Assembly: GCA_011523765.1 (NCBI GenBank)
Contig: WTGA01000130.1
Location: forward strand, 1-35,883
DNA length: 35,883 nt
Source: Gammaproteobacteria bacterium
GTDB taxonomy: Bacteria; Pseudomonadota; Gammaproteobacteria; Arenicellales; Poriferihabitantaceae
Reading direction: 5' to 3'
Below are positions 17,853-26,258 of this stretch, one piece after another. The position numbers and the translations under genes were made by a program. Positions within the stretch are counted from its first letter, which is position 1; each line of letters opens with the position of its first letter. Below the pieces are notes generated by a model. The model worked only from the letters and a program-made list of their open reading frames with translations. It searched no databases and had not been told where the DNA came from.

Positions 17853-18449
17853 ATGAACACCCCGGCCCATGTGATTTACAGCCTGGTCCTGCTTGGCCGG
17901 GGGAATGCCGCAAAGTTTGCCGTGGCCATCGCAGCGGGAGCGGTATTGCCGGACCTGTTCATGATTCTGTTCTATGCCTATGAAAAGCTGCTGGGGACCC
18001 CGGAACCCGTGATCTGGCAGGACCATTATTACCGGCCATTCTGGCAAAACCTGTTTGACACCACGAACTCACTGCCGCTGCTGGGCATTGCCCTGGCCGT
18101 TGCCTGGTACAGGAAGCACCGGGGCTGGGCCCTGCTGTTTGCCAGCATGATGATTCATTGCCTGCTGGACCTCCCGGTTCACCATGATGATGGCCACCGG
18201 CATTTTTTCCCGTTTTCAGAGTTTCGGTTCCAGAGCCCGGTTTCCTACTGGGACCCCGGGCACTATGGCAACATCGTTGTGCTCGCAGAAATGGTGAGCT
18301 TCCTTTTCGGCGCTGTTTTTCTCTGGAGAGGCCAAAGAAACGGGGTCAAATTGGTAAAAACAACCCGCTTGAGAATTGTTATAATTTTCACCGCAACGGT
18401 ATATATAGGATTTATCGTTTTCGCCGTCACCACATGGATGGGCATGTAG
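17853..18449 (+). CDS. Membrane protein with His/Asp motif (YdjM/DUF457-like)
   Basis: The 198-residue integral membrane protein starts MNTPAHVIYSLVLLGRG. It has conserved-looking polar residues embedded in helices: LPDLFMI, MIHCLLDLPVHHDDGHRHF, and SPVSYWDPGHYG. The His/Asp arrangement resembles the membrane-bound metal-dependent hydrolase-like YdjM/DUF457 group, but I cannot assign a reaction. About five hydrophobic segments are visible, the last at the C-terminus. It is divergent from ltaE and is followed by a 346-base gap before the antiporter operon. Confidence 0.75.
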   Translation: MNTPAHVIYSLVLLGRGNAAKFAVAIAAGAVLPDLFMILFYAYEKLLGTPEPVIWQDHYYRPFWQNLFDTTNSLPLLGIALAVAWYRKHRGWALLFASMMIHCLLDLPVHHDDGHRHFFPFSEFRFQSPVSYWDPGHYGNIVVLAEMVSFLFGAVFLWRGQRNGVKLVKTTRLRIVIIFTATVYIGFIVFAVTTWMGM

Positions 18450-18795
18450 TGGCATTCACTGTGCCGGATTATTGAGCAAGGCACGCCATCGCAACGTCCC
18501 ATAGACTGGATAATGGTACAGGTTGAATCAAGGTGTTTTCTGTCGGGTGGAGCCGCGGGCCAATCCAGGTCCCCGGCCCTTCAGGACATGACCGGTGTTG
18601 CCGCAGCGGTCCGGAACCCTTTGCACGGAACGGGGGTCCGTGGAAGGCTTGCGACCGGATATCCTGAAACGGGCACCGTTCCCTGGCGAAAGAATGGCAC
18701 CTGCCTTGCGGTCGACCATCGGATTGGCAACGGTTATCCGGATAGGGAGGAAATGCAGGCGGACCAGGCCGGAAACCCAGGGCTGTAGACGTCTG
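18450..18795. other. Gap upstream of the antiporter operon
   Basis: These 346 bases hold no gene I can support. A 91-codon plus-strand ORF (18513-18788) exists, but it has no recognisable motif and an unremarkable composition. A small hairpin (cacgga / tccgtg, 18624-18642) is present. The operon promoter is presumably here, but I found no convincing -35/-10 pair. Confidence 0.5.
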
Positions 18796-19287
18796 ATGCA
18801 TCGTCAAACCGTTGTCCTGGTCGCTCTTGCAGGAGCCTGGTGTCTGTTGTCCGGGCACTATTCCGGCCTGCTGCTCTCGCTCGGTCTGGTGTCCTGCCTG
18901 GCCTGTTGCTGGATCTACCACAAAATATCCATCGATTCACAGAACCCGGAAATCAGGGTCCATCCAATCCGGCAACTGAATTATCTGGCCTGGTTGCTGG
19001 TGCAGATATTCAAATCGAATGTGCAGGTGATCGGCGCCGTGATTTCCCCGGGGAAAATTTCACCACAGTTCTTCAAGGTCAAGACGGGGTCCCTGGATGA
19101 AGCCGGCCGCGTGATTTATGCGAATTCCATCACCCTCACCCCCGGCACGGTGAGCACCCGTGTCAGCGAGGATGAAATCCAGGTTCACGCGCTGCTTGAA
19201 AGCTCCAGGCAAGGGCTGATGGACAACAAAATGCTGGGCAAGGTACAGCATTTAAGGCGAGAGACCCCGGACCGGTCGGAAGGGTGA
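18796..19287 (+). CDS. mrpE: Cation/proton antiporter subunit MrpE
   Basis: This 163-residue subunit E (MnhE/MbhA type) belongs to a multisubunit monovalent cation/proton antiporter. Two or three N-terminal helices are followed by a cytoplasmic domain. Typical features are NYLAWLLVQIFKSNVQV and ANSITLTPGTVSTRV near residues 105-120. The ATG at 18796 (MHRQTVVLVAL) begins the first helix; the track adds 67 residues with no membrane character. It is the first gene of a nine-gene operon in which nearly all junctions overlap or are within a few bases. Confidence 0.93.
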   Translation: MHRQTVVLVALAGAWCLLSGHYSGLLLSLGLVSCLACCWIYHKISIDSQNPEIRVHPIRQLNYLAWLLVQIFKSNVQVIGAVISPGKISPQFFKVKTGSLDEAGRVIYANSITLTPGTVSTRVSEDEIQVHALLESSRQGLMDNKMLGKVQHLRRETPDRSEG

Positions 19288-19289
19288 TC

Positions 19290-19562
19290 ATGGAAACGGT
19301 TTATCTCATCGTGTTGGGGCTGCTGCTGATTGCGGGCCTGCTCTCGATATGGCGCGCCGGCATTGGTCCGACACGGTTTGACCGCATTCTGGCGGTCAAC
19401 ACGTTCACTTCCAAAAGCATTCTTTTCATTTCGGTTTACCTGTTTGCCACGGGTCATCCGGAATATCTTGACATAGCACTGCTGTATGCGCTGGTGAACT
19501 ATGTCACATCACTGGCATTGGTCAATTACCTGAACCGAAACCCGGTGTCGGCCAATGACTGA
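19290..19562 (+). CDS. mrpF: Cation/proton antiporter subunit MrpF
   Basis: This is a small three-helix subunit of about 90 residues. The GIGPTRFDRILAVNTFTSK segment after the first helix is the family signature. The ATG at 19290 lies 2 bases after the mrpE stop; a GTG at 19284 overlapping that stop is an alternative. The 3' end overlaps mrpG by 8 bases, which favours coupled translation and fixed stoichiometry. Confidence 0.94.
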   Translation: METVYLIVLGLLLIAGLLSIWRAGIGPTRFDRILAVNTFTSKSILFISVYLFATGHPEYLDIALLYALVNYVTSLALVNYLNRNPVSAND

Positions 19563-19878
19563 GATTCTCGGCAGCCTATTGCTTCTTCTGGGCGTTCTGA
19601 CGGTGCTGGTGGGGGGGGTCGGCCTGTTCCGCTTCCCCGATTTTTTCTGCCGGTTGCACAGTGCCAGCATTGTGGACACGCTGGGGGCGGGCCTGGTGTT
19701 GCTTGGCATGCTGGTGCTGTCCGGGTCGGTGGTGATTGCGTTCAAGGTTGCAATGATTGGTGCGCTGATCTTCTTTCTGTCGCCGATGACCGCGCATGCA
19801 CTGGCGAGGGCCGCATTGCGCTCTGGAATGCACCGCGACAAGCCGGGCAGCGGCCCGTCCACAGGGGGCATGAAATGA
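19555..19878 (+). CDS. mrpG: Cation/proton antiporter subunit MrpG
   Basis: This 107-residue, three-helix subunit contains the signature GLFRFPDFFCRLHSAS followed by DTLGAGLVLLGM and FFLSPMTAHALARAAL, as in MnhG/MbhC proteins. A run of eight G occurs at 19611-19618, encoding part of VGGVG. The last four bases (ATGA) are shared with the start of the next gene. Confidence 0.94.
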   Translation: MTEILGSLLLLLGVLTVLVGGVGLFRFPDFFCRLHSASIVDTLGAGLVLLGMLVLSGSVVIAFKVAMIGALIFFLSPMTAHALARAALRSGMHRDKPGSGPSTGGMK

Positions 19879-20858
19879 TCAATGTCGTCGCGGATGTGGG
19901 GCTGCTTTGCCTGCTGCTGACGGTTGCCCTGGCCATTGTCTGCACCCGAAGCCCGTTATCACTGGTTCTTTTGTCCGGGATTTACAGCATCGCCCTTTGC
20001 ACCCTGTTTGTCATTCTCGATGCCGTGGACGTTGCGTTTACGGAAGCCGCGGTCGGTGCCGGAATCTCCGCCATATTGTTTTTTGCCGTGATCCGTCCCG
20101 AAGATGAGCCCGTGACCGCCTTTTCGTGGCCATCTTCCAGGGCAATCCTGCTCGGTCTTGGGGTCGGTGTGCTGTTGCTGGCCGGCACGCTGGACATGCC
20201 GATGTACGGGGACCACCTGGCACCGGCACACCAGCATCTTGCGCTTCGGTTTCTCGGACAATCCTTTGAAGAAATTGGAATCCCCAATGTGGTGACTTCC
20301 GTGCTGGCCAGCTATCGCGGGTATGACACGCTCGGCGAAGTTGTGGTCATTTTTACCGCGGGAGTGGCGGTTTTGATCTTGCAGCCGGACAACAAGAAAG
20401 GCCCTGCAAAACCGGGAGACCGGGACCGTTTCGCCCCGGAGCTGATGGGGAATCCGGTGCTGAAAACCGTTCTGCTTCGAATGATCCCCCTGGTGGTCCT
20501 GTTCGGTCTGTATGTGCAGTTCCATGGTGATTACGGGCCGGGCGGCGGGTTTCAGGCGGGGGTTATTTTGGGGGCCGGGGTGATTACCTACGGGTTGCTT
20601 TCCAGCGCGACCAGGCTGAAGCGGATCATTTCAGACAAGTGGGTCACGCTGGGCATGGCACTGGGTGTGCTGGTCTATGGCCTGGTCGGGGTTGCCGGGT
20701 TGTTTCTGGGGGCCAATTTCCTGGACTATTCGGTCCTCGGGCCTACCCAGACTGCCGGACAACACCTGGGGATCCTCCTGATTGAACTGGGGGTCGGCTT
20801 GACGGTTTCATGCACCATGGTGTCACTCTATTATTGTTTCAAGCAGGGGGAATCATGA
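19875..20858 (+). CDS. mrpB: Fused MbhD/MbhE-MnhB antiporter subunit
   Basis: The 327-residue protein joins parts that are often separate genes. Residues about 10-75 resemble MbhD, which equals the DUF4040 part of MrpA, with a conserved glutamate in AFTEAAVGAG (E57). Residues about 90-165 carry the MbhE signature NVVTSVLASYRGYDTLGE, and residues about 200-320 are an MnhB domain with FHGDYGPGGGFQAG (216-229). In Bacillus-type Mrp the first two parts form the C-terminus of MrpA. Here they are fused to MrpB, and the NuoL-like half of MrpA must be supplied by another gene of the operon. It overlaps mrpG and mrpC by four bases each. Confidence 0.92.
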   Translation: MINVVADVGLLCLLLTVALAIVCTRSPLSLVLLSGIYSIALCTLFVILDAVDVAFTEAAVGAGISAILFFAVIRPEDEPVTAFSWPSSRAILLGLGVGVLLLAGTLDMPMYGDHLAPAHQHLALRFLGQSFEEIGIPNVVTSVLASYRGYDTLGEVVVIFTAGVAVLILQPDNKKGPAKPGDRDRFAPELMGNPVLKTVLLRMIPLVVLFGLYVQFHGDYGPGGGFQAGVILGAGVITYGLLSSATRLKRIISDKWVTLGMALGVLVYGLVGVAGLFLGANFLDYSVLGPTQTAGQHLGILLIELGVGLTVSCTMVSLYYCFKQGES

Positions 20859-21223
20859 GCTTCCCCGGGTTATTGAATTACTGGGTTGCGCTCATACTGC
20901 TGGTATGCGGGCTGATCATTGTCATGGACAGCCGCAACCTGGTCAAGAAACTGGTCGGCCTGGGAATTTTCCAGTCCGCCGTGTTCCTGGTCTTTATCAC
21001 CCTGGGCAAGAAATCGGACGGCAGCGCACCCATTCTGGATGCGTCGGTTTCCGTTTACAGCAATCCCCTGCCCCATGTCCTGATTCTCACGGCGATCGTG
21101 GTCGGGGTTGCCACCACCGCGGTGGGGCTCGCGCTGGTGGCAAGAATCCGCCGGGCATACGGCACGATTGATGAAGATGAAATCGACGACCGGCCGGAAG
21201 TAGAGCCGGAGATCGTCCCCTGA
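20855..21223 (+). CDS. mrpC: Cation/proton antiporter subunit MrpC
   Basis: This 122-residue, three-helix subunit is homologous to NuoK of respiratory complex I. NLVKKLVGLGIFQSAVFLV and LPHVLILTAIVVGVATTAVG are the family segments, followed by an acidic C-terminal tail (DEDEIDDRPEVEPE). The ATG at 20855 overlaps the previous stop as ATGA; the track start 45 bases earlier would lie inside the previous gene. Its stop shares one base with the ATG of the next gene. Confidence 0.94.
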   Translation: MSFPGLLNYWVALILLVCGLIIVMDSRNLVKKLVGLGIFQSAVFLVFITLGKKSDGSAPILDASVSVYSNPLPHVLILTAIVVGVATTAVGLALVARIRRAYGTIDEDEIDDRPEVEPEIVP

Positions 21224-22725
21224 TGGATTCGCTCATCCCTGCGCTGGAGAATCACCTGCCCATCCTGCAGGTGATTGTTCCACTCCTGATCGCCCCGTTT
21301 TGCATGATTCTGGGCAGTCGCAGGCTGGCGCGCGGGATCATGGTACTGACCGCCGGGATCATGTTGGCGATTACCCTGGGACTGGCAAGCCTGACGCTGC
21401 AGCAGCCGGTCATCACCTATGACCTGGGGGGTTGGGCCGCCCCCTGGGGAATCGAATACAGGGTCGACATGCTGACCGTCTTCATCCTGTTTACGATCAA
21501 CCTGGTCCACATGCTGGCATCGGTATTTTGCCTGGGCAGGCAGGACGGCAACCTGGGGACGGCCGCCAGGCCGGCATTCTATACCGCCTGGCTGCTGTGC
21601 ATCGCCGGACTGAATGGCATGGTGGTCACCAACGACGCGTTCAATGTTTTTGTGTTTCTGGAAATCAGTTCTCTGGCCACCTATACACTCATCAGCTGTG
21701 GCCGGGAACCGCTCGCACTGCTGTCCGCATTTCGTTACCTGGTGGCGGGGGCCGTGGGAGCTACGTTCATCCTGCTGTCCATCGGGTTGCTCTACATGCA
21801 AACGGGAACGCTGAATATTTCAGACCTGTCCCGGGTGATTGCGGAAAGAGGTTCGGACAGAACCATCATCCTGGCGCTGGCTTTTTTCATCATTGGCGTG
21901 GGGGTGAAGTGCGCGGTATTTCCCCTGCACGACTGGCTGCCGAATGCCTATCGCTTTGCTCCCGATTCCGTGACGGTGCTGTTGTCGGGGACAGCCACCA
22001 AGGTCGCCCTGTACGTGCTGATCCGGTTCCTGCATGACCTGTTCGGGGCGGATTTCGGCTTTGCTGAAATGCCGCTGGACATGGTGTTGGTGGTTACCGC
22101 GATTTTCGGGTTGTTGCTGGTGCCGTTCATTGCCTTGCGGGAGTCCAACCTGAAAAGGATGTTTGCCTGGTCCAGCGTCGCCCAGGTTTCGTATATCGTG
22201 ATGGGAATTGGTCTGGGAACCCGGTTGGGGATCGAGGCGGCCTTGCTCCACCTGTTTAACCACGCCATTGTCAAGACGGCGATTTTCATGGCCGTGGGGA
22301 TAATCATCGCCCGGACCGGAACGGCCCGGATCAGGCATCTCGGCGGCATGGCGCACCGACACCGGTTTGCCAGCTGCATCATGCTTTTCGGCGGGCTCAG
22401 CCTGATTGGCCTGCCAGGCACGGTCGGTTTTGTCAGCAAATGGGTGCTCGTTACCGCCGTGGTGGACAAGGGCTGGTGGTGGCTTGCCATCCCCATACTG
22501 GCCGGGTCGCTGGCCAGTGCCGCCTATGTCTGGAGAATTGTCGAAATAATGTGGACAAAACCCGCGGTCCTCAAGCCGGAGGCCCCCGCCGCGCGGCTCC
22601 ATTGGGTGGAATGGCTGCCGCTGAGCGTTCTGGCCGGGTTAGCGCTTTGGTTCGGGCTGAATGCATCCCTGATTACGGGACTTGCGTCATCTGCGGCGCT
22701 GGGACTGTTGAATCCGGGCGGCTGA
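21223..22725 (+). CDS. mrpD: Antiporter subunit D (NuoN/M-type proton channel)
   Basis: This 500-residue integral membrane protein of the NuoL/M/N and MrpA/D superfamily has about 14 helices. The conserved residues of the proton path are visible: E147 in NVFVFLEISSLATYT, K229 and H236 in VKCAVFPLHDWLPNAY, and K260 in GTATKVALY. This is the first of three large channel-type subunits in the operon and the best MrpD counterpart by position directly after MrpC. It is separated from the next gene by two bases. Confidence 0.93.
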   Translation: MDSLIPALENHLPILQVIVPLLIAPFCMILGSRRLARGIMVLTAGIMLAITLGLASLTLQQPVITYDLGGWAAPWGIEYRVDMLTVFILFTINLVHMLASVFCLGRQDGNLGTAARPAFYTAWLLCIAGLNGMVVTNDAFNVFVFLEISSLATYTLISCGREPLALLSAFRYLVAGAVGATFILLSIGLLYMQTGTLNISDLSRVIAERGSDRTIILALAFFIIGVGVKCAVFPLHDWLPNAYRFAPDSVTVLLSGTATKVALYVLIRFLHDLFGADFGFAEMPLDMVLVVTAIFGLLLVPFIALRESNLKRMFAWSSVAQVSYIVMGIGLGTRLGIEAALLHLFNHAIVKTAIFMAVGIIIARTGTARIRHLGGMAHRHRFASCIMLFGGLSLIGLPGTVGFVSKWVLVTAVVDKGWWWLAIPILAGSLASAAYVWRIVEIMWTKPAVLKPEAPAARLHWVEWLPLSVLAGLALWFGLNASLITGLASSAALGLLNPGG

Positions 22726-22727
22726 CC

Positions 22728-24167
22728 ATGATCACGCCCGCAACCGCTGTTTTCATTCCATTTCTTGGCGCAATCCTGGTGGTTGCGGCAGGCAACCGGG
22801 CATCGCGGTTGCGCAATCATTCCCTGGTCGCCACCGGCTGTGTCAATCTGGCGGTATTGATCGTCATCGCGCTGGACCGGGGAAGCCATGCCGAAGCCCA
22901 GGTCCTCCTGGAAACCCTGCCGGGCCTTAGGATTGCCTTTCATGTCGAGCCCCTGGGCCTGATTTTCGCCCTGACTGCCGGGCTGCTGTGGCCGGTTACT
23001 TCGATGTATGCCATTGGTTACATGGAGGCGTGCAGGGACGAGCACCGGACCCGGTTTCATGCCCTGTTCTGTGTTGCGGTCGGCAGTGCGATGGGGGTGG
23101 CTTTCGCTGAAAACCTGTTTACCCTGTTCCTGTTTTATGAAATCCTGACTTTTTCCACTTGGCCGCTGGTGACGCATAACCGGACCCCCGAAGCCGTATC
23201 GGCGGGCCGGGTATATTTGGGGGTGTTGCTCACCACCTCGGTGCTGATGTTCCTTCTTGCCGTGGTCGTGGTCGGGAATTTTGGTGACACCCTGTCTTTC
23301 CGGCCAGGCGGGGTGCTCGGTTCCCTGGGCCCATCGGCAACGACCGTGCTCCTGCTCCTGTTTGTATTCGGCATTGGCAAGGCAGCGGTCATGCCCTTTC
23401 ACCGCTGGTTGCCCAATGCCATGGTGGCGCCGGCTCCCGTGAGCGCCCTGCTCCATGCTGTGGCCGTGGTAAAAGCCGGGGTGTTTTCCATCTTGAAGAT
23501 CAGCGTGTATACCTTTGGCTTCGACAGCCTGGAATCCGTGCTGCGGCATGAGCTCATCATGTGGATTCCCGCAGTCACCATCCTGCTGGCATCGACCATT
23601 GCCATGAAGCAGGATGATATCAAGGCCCGGCTCGCCTATTCGACAGTCAGCCAGCTCTCCTATATCGTTCTCGGGGCGTTGCTGGCCAACCAGTTGGCCA
23701 TGGTGGGCAGCACCCTGCACATCACCATGCATGCCTTCGGCAAGATCACCCTGTTTTTCTGTGCAGGGGCCATCATGGTCTTTGCGAACAAGAAATATGT
23801 TTCTGAAATGAATGGTCTGGGCAGGGCGATGCCGTGGACATTCGGGGCATTCCTGGTGGCGTCGTTGTCCATCTGCGGATTGCCGCCGACGGGGGGGCTG
23901 TGGAGCAAATGGTATCTGGCCATGGGAACGCTGGAACGGGGGCAGATGGGATTGCTGGCCGTGTTGATGGTGAGTTCGCTGCTGAACCTGTACTATCTCA
24001 CCGCCATCCCGTTCCGGGCCTTTTTCCTGGGCGGTGATGTGGACCGTGGTTTCCTGGAAAACCGGGCATCCATGGTTGCGGCATTGGTGACAACGGCCGC
24101 CATCAGTGTGCTGCTCTTCTTTTTTGCCAGCGACCTGGCCGGCCTGGTGACGGAGATCAAAACATGA
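22728..24167 (+). CDS. Second NuoL/MrpA-type proton-channel subunit
   Basis: The protein has 479 residues from the ATG at 22728; the track's longer version begins inside the previous gene. The NuoL/MrpA/MrpD pattern is clear: E138 in FTLFLFYEILTFS, GIGKAAVMPFHRWLPNAM with the transmembrane lysine, and LLHAVAVVKAGVF. MrpA itself is not present as one large protein. This subunit, with the MbhD/E part of the fused MrpB, could jointly replace MrpA. That split is an inference. The last four bases overlap the following small membrane-protein gene. Confidence 0.9.
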   Translation: MITPATAVFIPFLGAILVVAAGNRASRLRNHSLVATGCVNLAVLIVIALDRGSHAEAQVLLETLPGLRIAFHVEPLGLIFALTAGLLWPVTSMYAIGYMEACRDEHRTRFHALFCVAVGSAMGVAFAENLFTLFLFYEILTFSTWPLVTHNRTPEAVSAGRVYLGVLLTTSVLMFLLAVVVVGNFGDTLSFRPGGVLGSLGPSATTVLLLLFVFGIGKAAVMPFHRWLPNAMVAPAPVSALLHAVAVVKAGVFSILKISVYTFGFDSLESVLRHELIMWIPAVTILLASTIAMKQDDIKARLAYSTVSQLSYIVLGALLANQLAMVGSTLHITMHAFGKITLFFCAGAIMVFANKKYVSEMNGLGRAMPWTFGAFLVASLSICGLPPTGGLWSKWYLAMGTLERGQMGLLAVLMVSSLLNLYYLTAIPFRAFFLGGDVDRGFLENRASMVAALVTTAAISVLLFFFASDLAGLVTEIKT

Positions 24168-24403
24168 TTGAAAAATTCAGGTCTCTTTCTCCCCGTTTGC
24201 GCCGCGGGCTGCAGGTGTTTTTCGCTGTCTGTGCCCTGGTGACGCTGCTCGATATCTTTGTTCACAAGCATCACGGTGAGGAGCACTGGTGGGGGTTTTT
24301 GGGTTTCTTCAGCGCGTATGGTTTCATTGCCTGTGTTGTGCTGGTAGTGGTCGCCACCTGGATGCGGCGCGTCGTCATGCGCGATGAGGATTATTATGAC
24401 TAA
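24164..24403 (+). CDS. Small two-helix membrane protein within antiporter operon
   Basis: The 79-residue protein has one helix at about 15-33, a His/Glu-rich loop HKHHGEEH (34-41), a second helix at about 43-66 (WWGFLGFFSAYGFIACVVLV), and an acidic tail ending DEDYYD. I do not recognise it as an Mrp subunit. It overlaps the upstream gene by four bases and the downstream gene by eight, so it is almost certainly made with the complex. The histidine/glutamate loop might bind a metal or influence proton entry. This is a guess from composition. Confidence 0.8.
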   Translation: MIEKFRSLSPRLRRGLQVFFAVCALVTLLDIFVHKHHGEEHWWGFLGFFSAYGFIACVVLVVVATWMRRVVMRDEDYYD

Positions 24404-26093
24404 TGCCCCGTTCCTGATTTTCTTTGCCGGGGCCGCCATCGCAATGGCCGTGCCGCTGCGATGGCGAAACGGAGTGTTGCTGGCCGTGCCCGTGATCGGG
24501 CTGGCCAACCTGCTGGCAATGGACCCGTCGCAGCAATGGACCATTGAGTGGCTGGGGCTTCAGCTGGTGCCGTTTACCAGCGACCGCCTGAGTTTCATTT
24601 TTGGTGTGCTGTTTCACATTGCGGCCATCCTCGCGACGATTTTTGCCTGGCATGTGCAGGACCGGCCCCAGCAGGCGGCAGCCCTTCTGTATCCCGGCAG
24701 TGCCCTGGGTGCGGTCTTCGCCGGGGATTTGCTGACCCTGTTCGTGTTCTGGGAATGCCTGGCATTGTCCTCGGTGTTTTTCATCACCGCGCGCGGGACG
24801 CCCCTCGCCATCAAGGCAGCCATCCGCTACCTGGTCATCCAGGTCCTTTCTGGCGTGCTGCTGTTAAGCGGCACACTGGTCATGCTGGATCATTCCGGCC
24901 AGATTGCGGTCGGCCCCCTGGACATTTCCCAGCCGGGCGCCAAACTGTTGCTCCTGGCCTTTGGAATCAAGGCGGCATTCCCGATGCTGCATAACTGGCT
25001 GACCGATGCCTATCCGGAAGCCACCCCCAGCGGTACGGTCTTTCTCTGCGCATTCACCACCAAAGTGGCCGTCTACATCCTGGCGCGTACCTTTTCCGGC
25101 CTGGACCTGCTTATCTATGTCGGTGGCATCATGGCCTGTTTCCCGATTTTTTACGCGGTGATCGAAAACGACCTGAGGAGGGTGCTGGGTTACAGCATGA
25201 TCAACCAGATCGGCTTCATGGTGTGCGGGATCGGTATCGGCACTGAACTGGCCGTCAACGGTGCCGTGGCCCATGCCTTCAATGATGTCCTGTTCAAGGG
25301 CCTGCTGCTGATGAGCATGGGTGCCGTACTGTTTCGTACCGGTGAGATGCGGGGGTCGGAACTGGGGGGATTGGCCAGGACGATGCCGAAAACCACGGGG
25401 CTGTGCATTGTCGGTGCCGCATCGATATCCGCGTTCCCCCTTTTCAGCGGTTTCGTGAGCAAGTCCATGGTCATGGCAGCCCTGCTGATCGAGCACCATG
25501 AAATCCTCTGGCTGGCCATGCTTTTTGCCTCGGCCGGGGTGTTCCATCATGCCGGGATCAAAATACCGTACTTTGCGTTTTTTGCCCACGATTCCGGAAA
25601 GCGGCCGGACGAGGCACCCGCCCACATGCTGGTGGCCATGTCCCTGGCGGCGGTACTGTGTGTCTTTATCGGTTGCTATCCGTGGCTCCTGTACAGTCAT
25701 TTGCCCTTTGCCGTGGATTACCTGCCGTTCGACATTCCGCATGTGGTGGAGCAGCTCCAGATACTGTTTTTTTCGGCATTGGCGTTTGTCTGGCTGCAGT
25801 TGTCAGGGATCTACCCTCCCGAGCTCCGGTCCACCAACCTTGACAGCGAGTGGCTGTACCGGAAAGTGTGTCCCGCCGTGTACGCCGTATACTATCGGAG
25901 CGCGCAGCATGCCAGAAAGGGGTTTTATCATGCCGTTACGGGCCTAGCCGGCATGTTGACACCCATGGCCCGGCAGCACTCCTATCATTTGCTCATGCCC
26001 TGGTCTGTACGAGGCATCGTGATGATTACAATGGGCTTTCTGGGCATCATCCTGTTGTTGTTCTATCTGTATTCACGGCTGCCCGGGGGTTGA
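24396..26093 (+). CDS. Third NuoL/M/N-type proton-channel subunit
   Basis: This 565-residue protein starts from the ATG at 24396 (MTNAPFLIFF), which overlaps the small gene upstream. The channel-family residues are E120 in LTLFVFWECLALSS, the GIKAAFPMLHNWLTDAYPEA segment with its membrane lysine, and TKVAVYILAR. It is longer at the C-terminus than the other two, with extra helices and a long amphipathic stretch around residues 470-535, reminiscent of the lateral helix of NuoL. It is the last gene of the operon; 165 bases separate it from the Rieske gene. Confidence 0.9.
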   Translation: MTNAPFLIFFAGAAIAMAVPLRWRNGVLLAVPVIGLANLLAMDPSQQWTIEWLGLQLVPFTSDRLSFIFGVLFHIAAILATIFAWHVQDRPQQAAALLYPGSALGAVFAGDLLTLFVFWECLALSSVFFITARGTPLAIKAAIRYLVIQVLSGVLLLSGTLVMLDHSGQIAVGPLDISQPGAKLLLLAFGIKAAFPMLHNWLTDAYPEATPSGTVFLCAFTTKVAVYILARTFSGLDLLIYVGGIMACFPIFYAVIENDLRRVLGYSMINQIGFMVCGIGIGTELAVNGAVAHAFNDVLFKGLLLMSMGAVLFRTGEMRGSELGGLARTMPKTTGLCIVGAASISAFPLFSGFVSKSMVMAALLIEHHEILWLAMLFASAGVFHHAGIKIPYFAFFAHDSGKRPDEAPAHMLVAMSLAAVLCVFIGCYPWLLYSHLPFAVDYLPFDIPHVVEQLQILFFSALAFVWLQLSGIYPPELRSTNLDSEWLYRKVCPAVYAVYYRSAQHARKGFYHAVTGLAGMLTPMARQHSYHLLMPWSVRGIVMITMGFLGIILLLFYLYSRLPGG

Positions 26094-26115
26094 GGGGTCA
26101 GGCCGAATGCCCGTG

Positions 26116-26128
26116 ATTTTGTCAAAAT
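26116..26128. promoter_or_regulatory. Short palindrome upstream of Rieske gene
   Basis: The sequence attttgtcaaaat is a 13-base inverted repeat about 130 bases before the Rieske oxygenase ATG. A longer 9-base inverted repeat (gccgaatgc at 26102, gcattcggc at 26192) surrounds it. It could be an operator or part of a transcription end after the antiporter operon. Neither role is proven. Confidence 0.25.
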
Positions 26129-26258
26129 GGGATTGCTGGAAGGCATGGCCATCCTGGGGGAGACCGGGATGGGCGGGTCTTTGTGCCGGCAGCATTCGGC
26201 GGCCCATCTTCATCCCAGGGCAAAAGGCCAATACAACCGGGACGGCAACAATGGGTGA

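Noticed and set aside
18513-18788. 91-residue ORF upstream of mrpE
   Set aside because: No motif, no ribosome site and ordinary third-base composition; more likely leader DNA.
19611-19618. G8 tract in mrpG as a phase-variation site
   Set aside because: It encodes conserved glycine/valine codons in an operon of essential-looking character; one short tract is not enough evidence.
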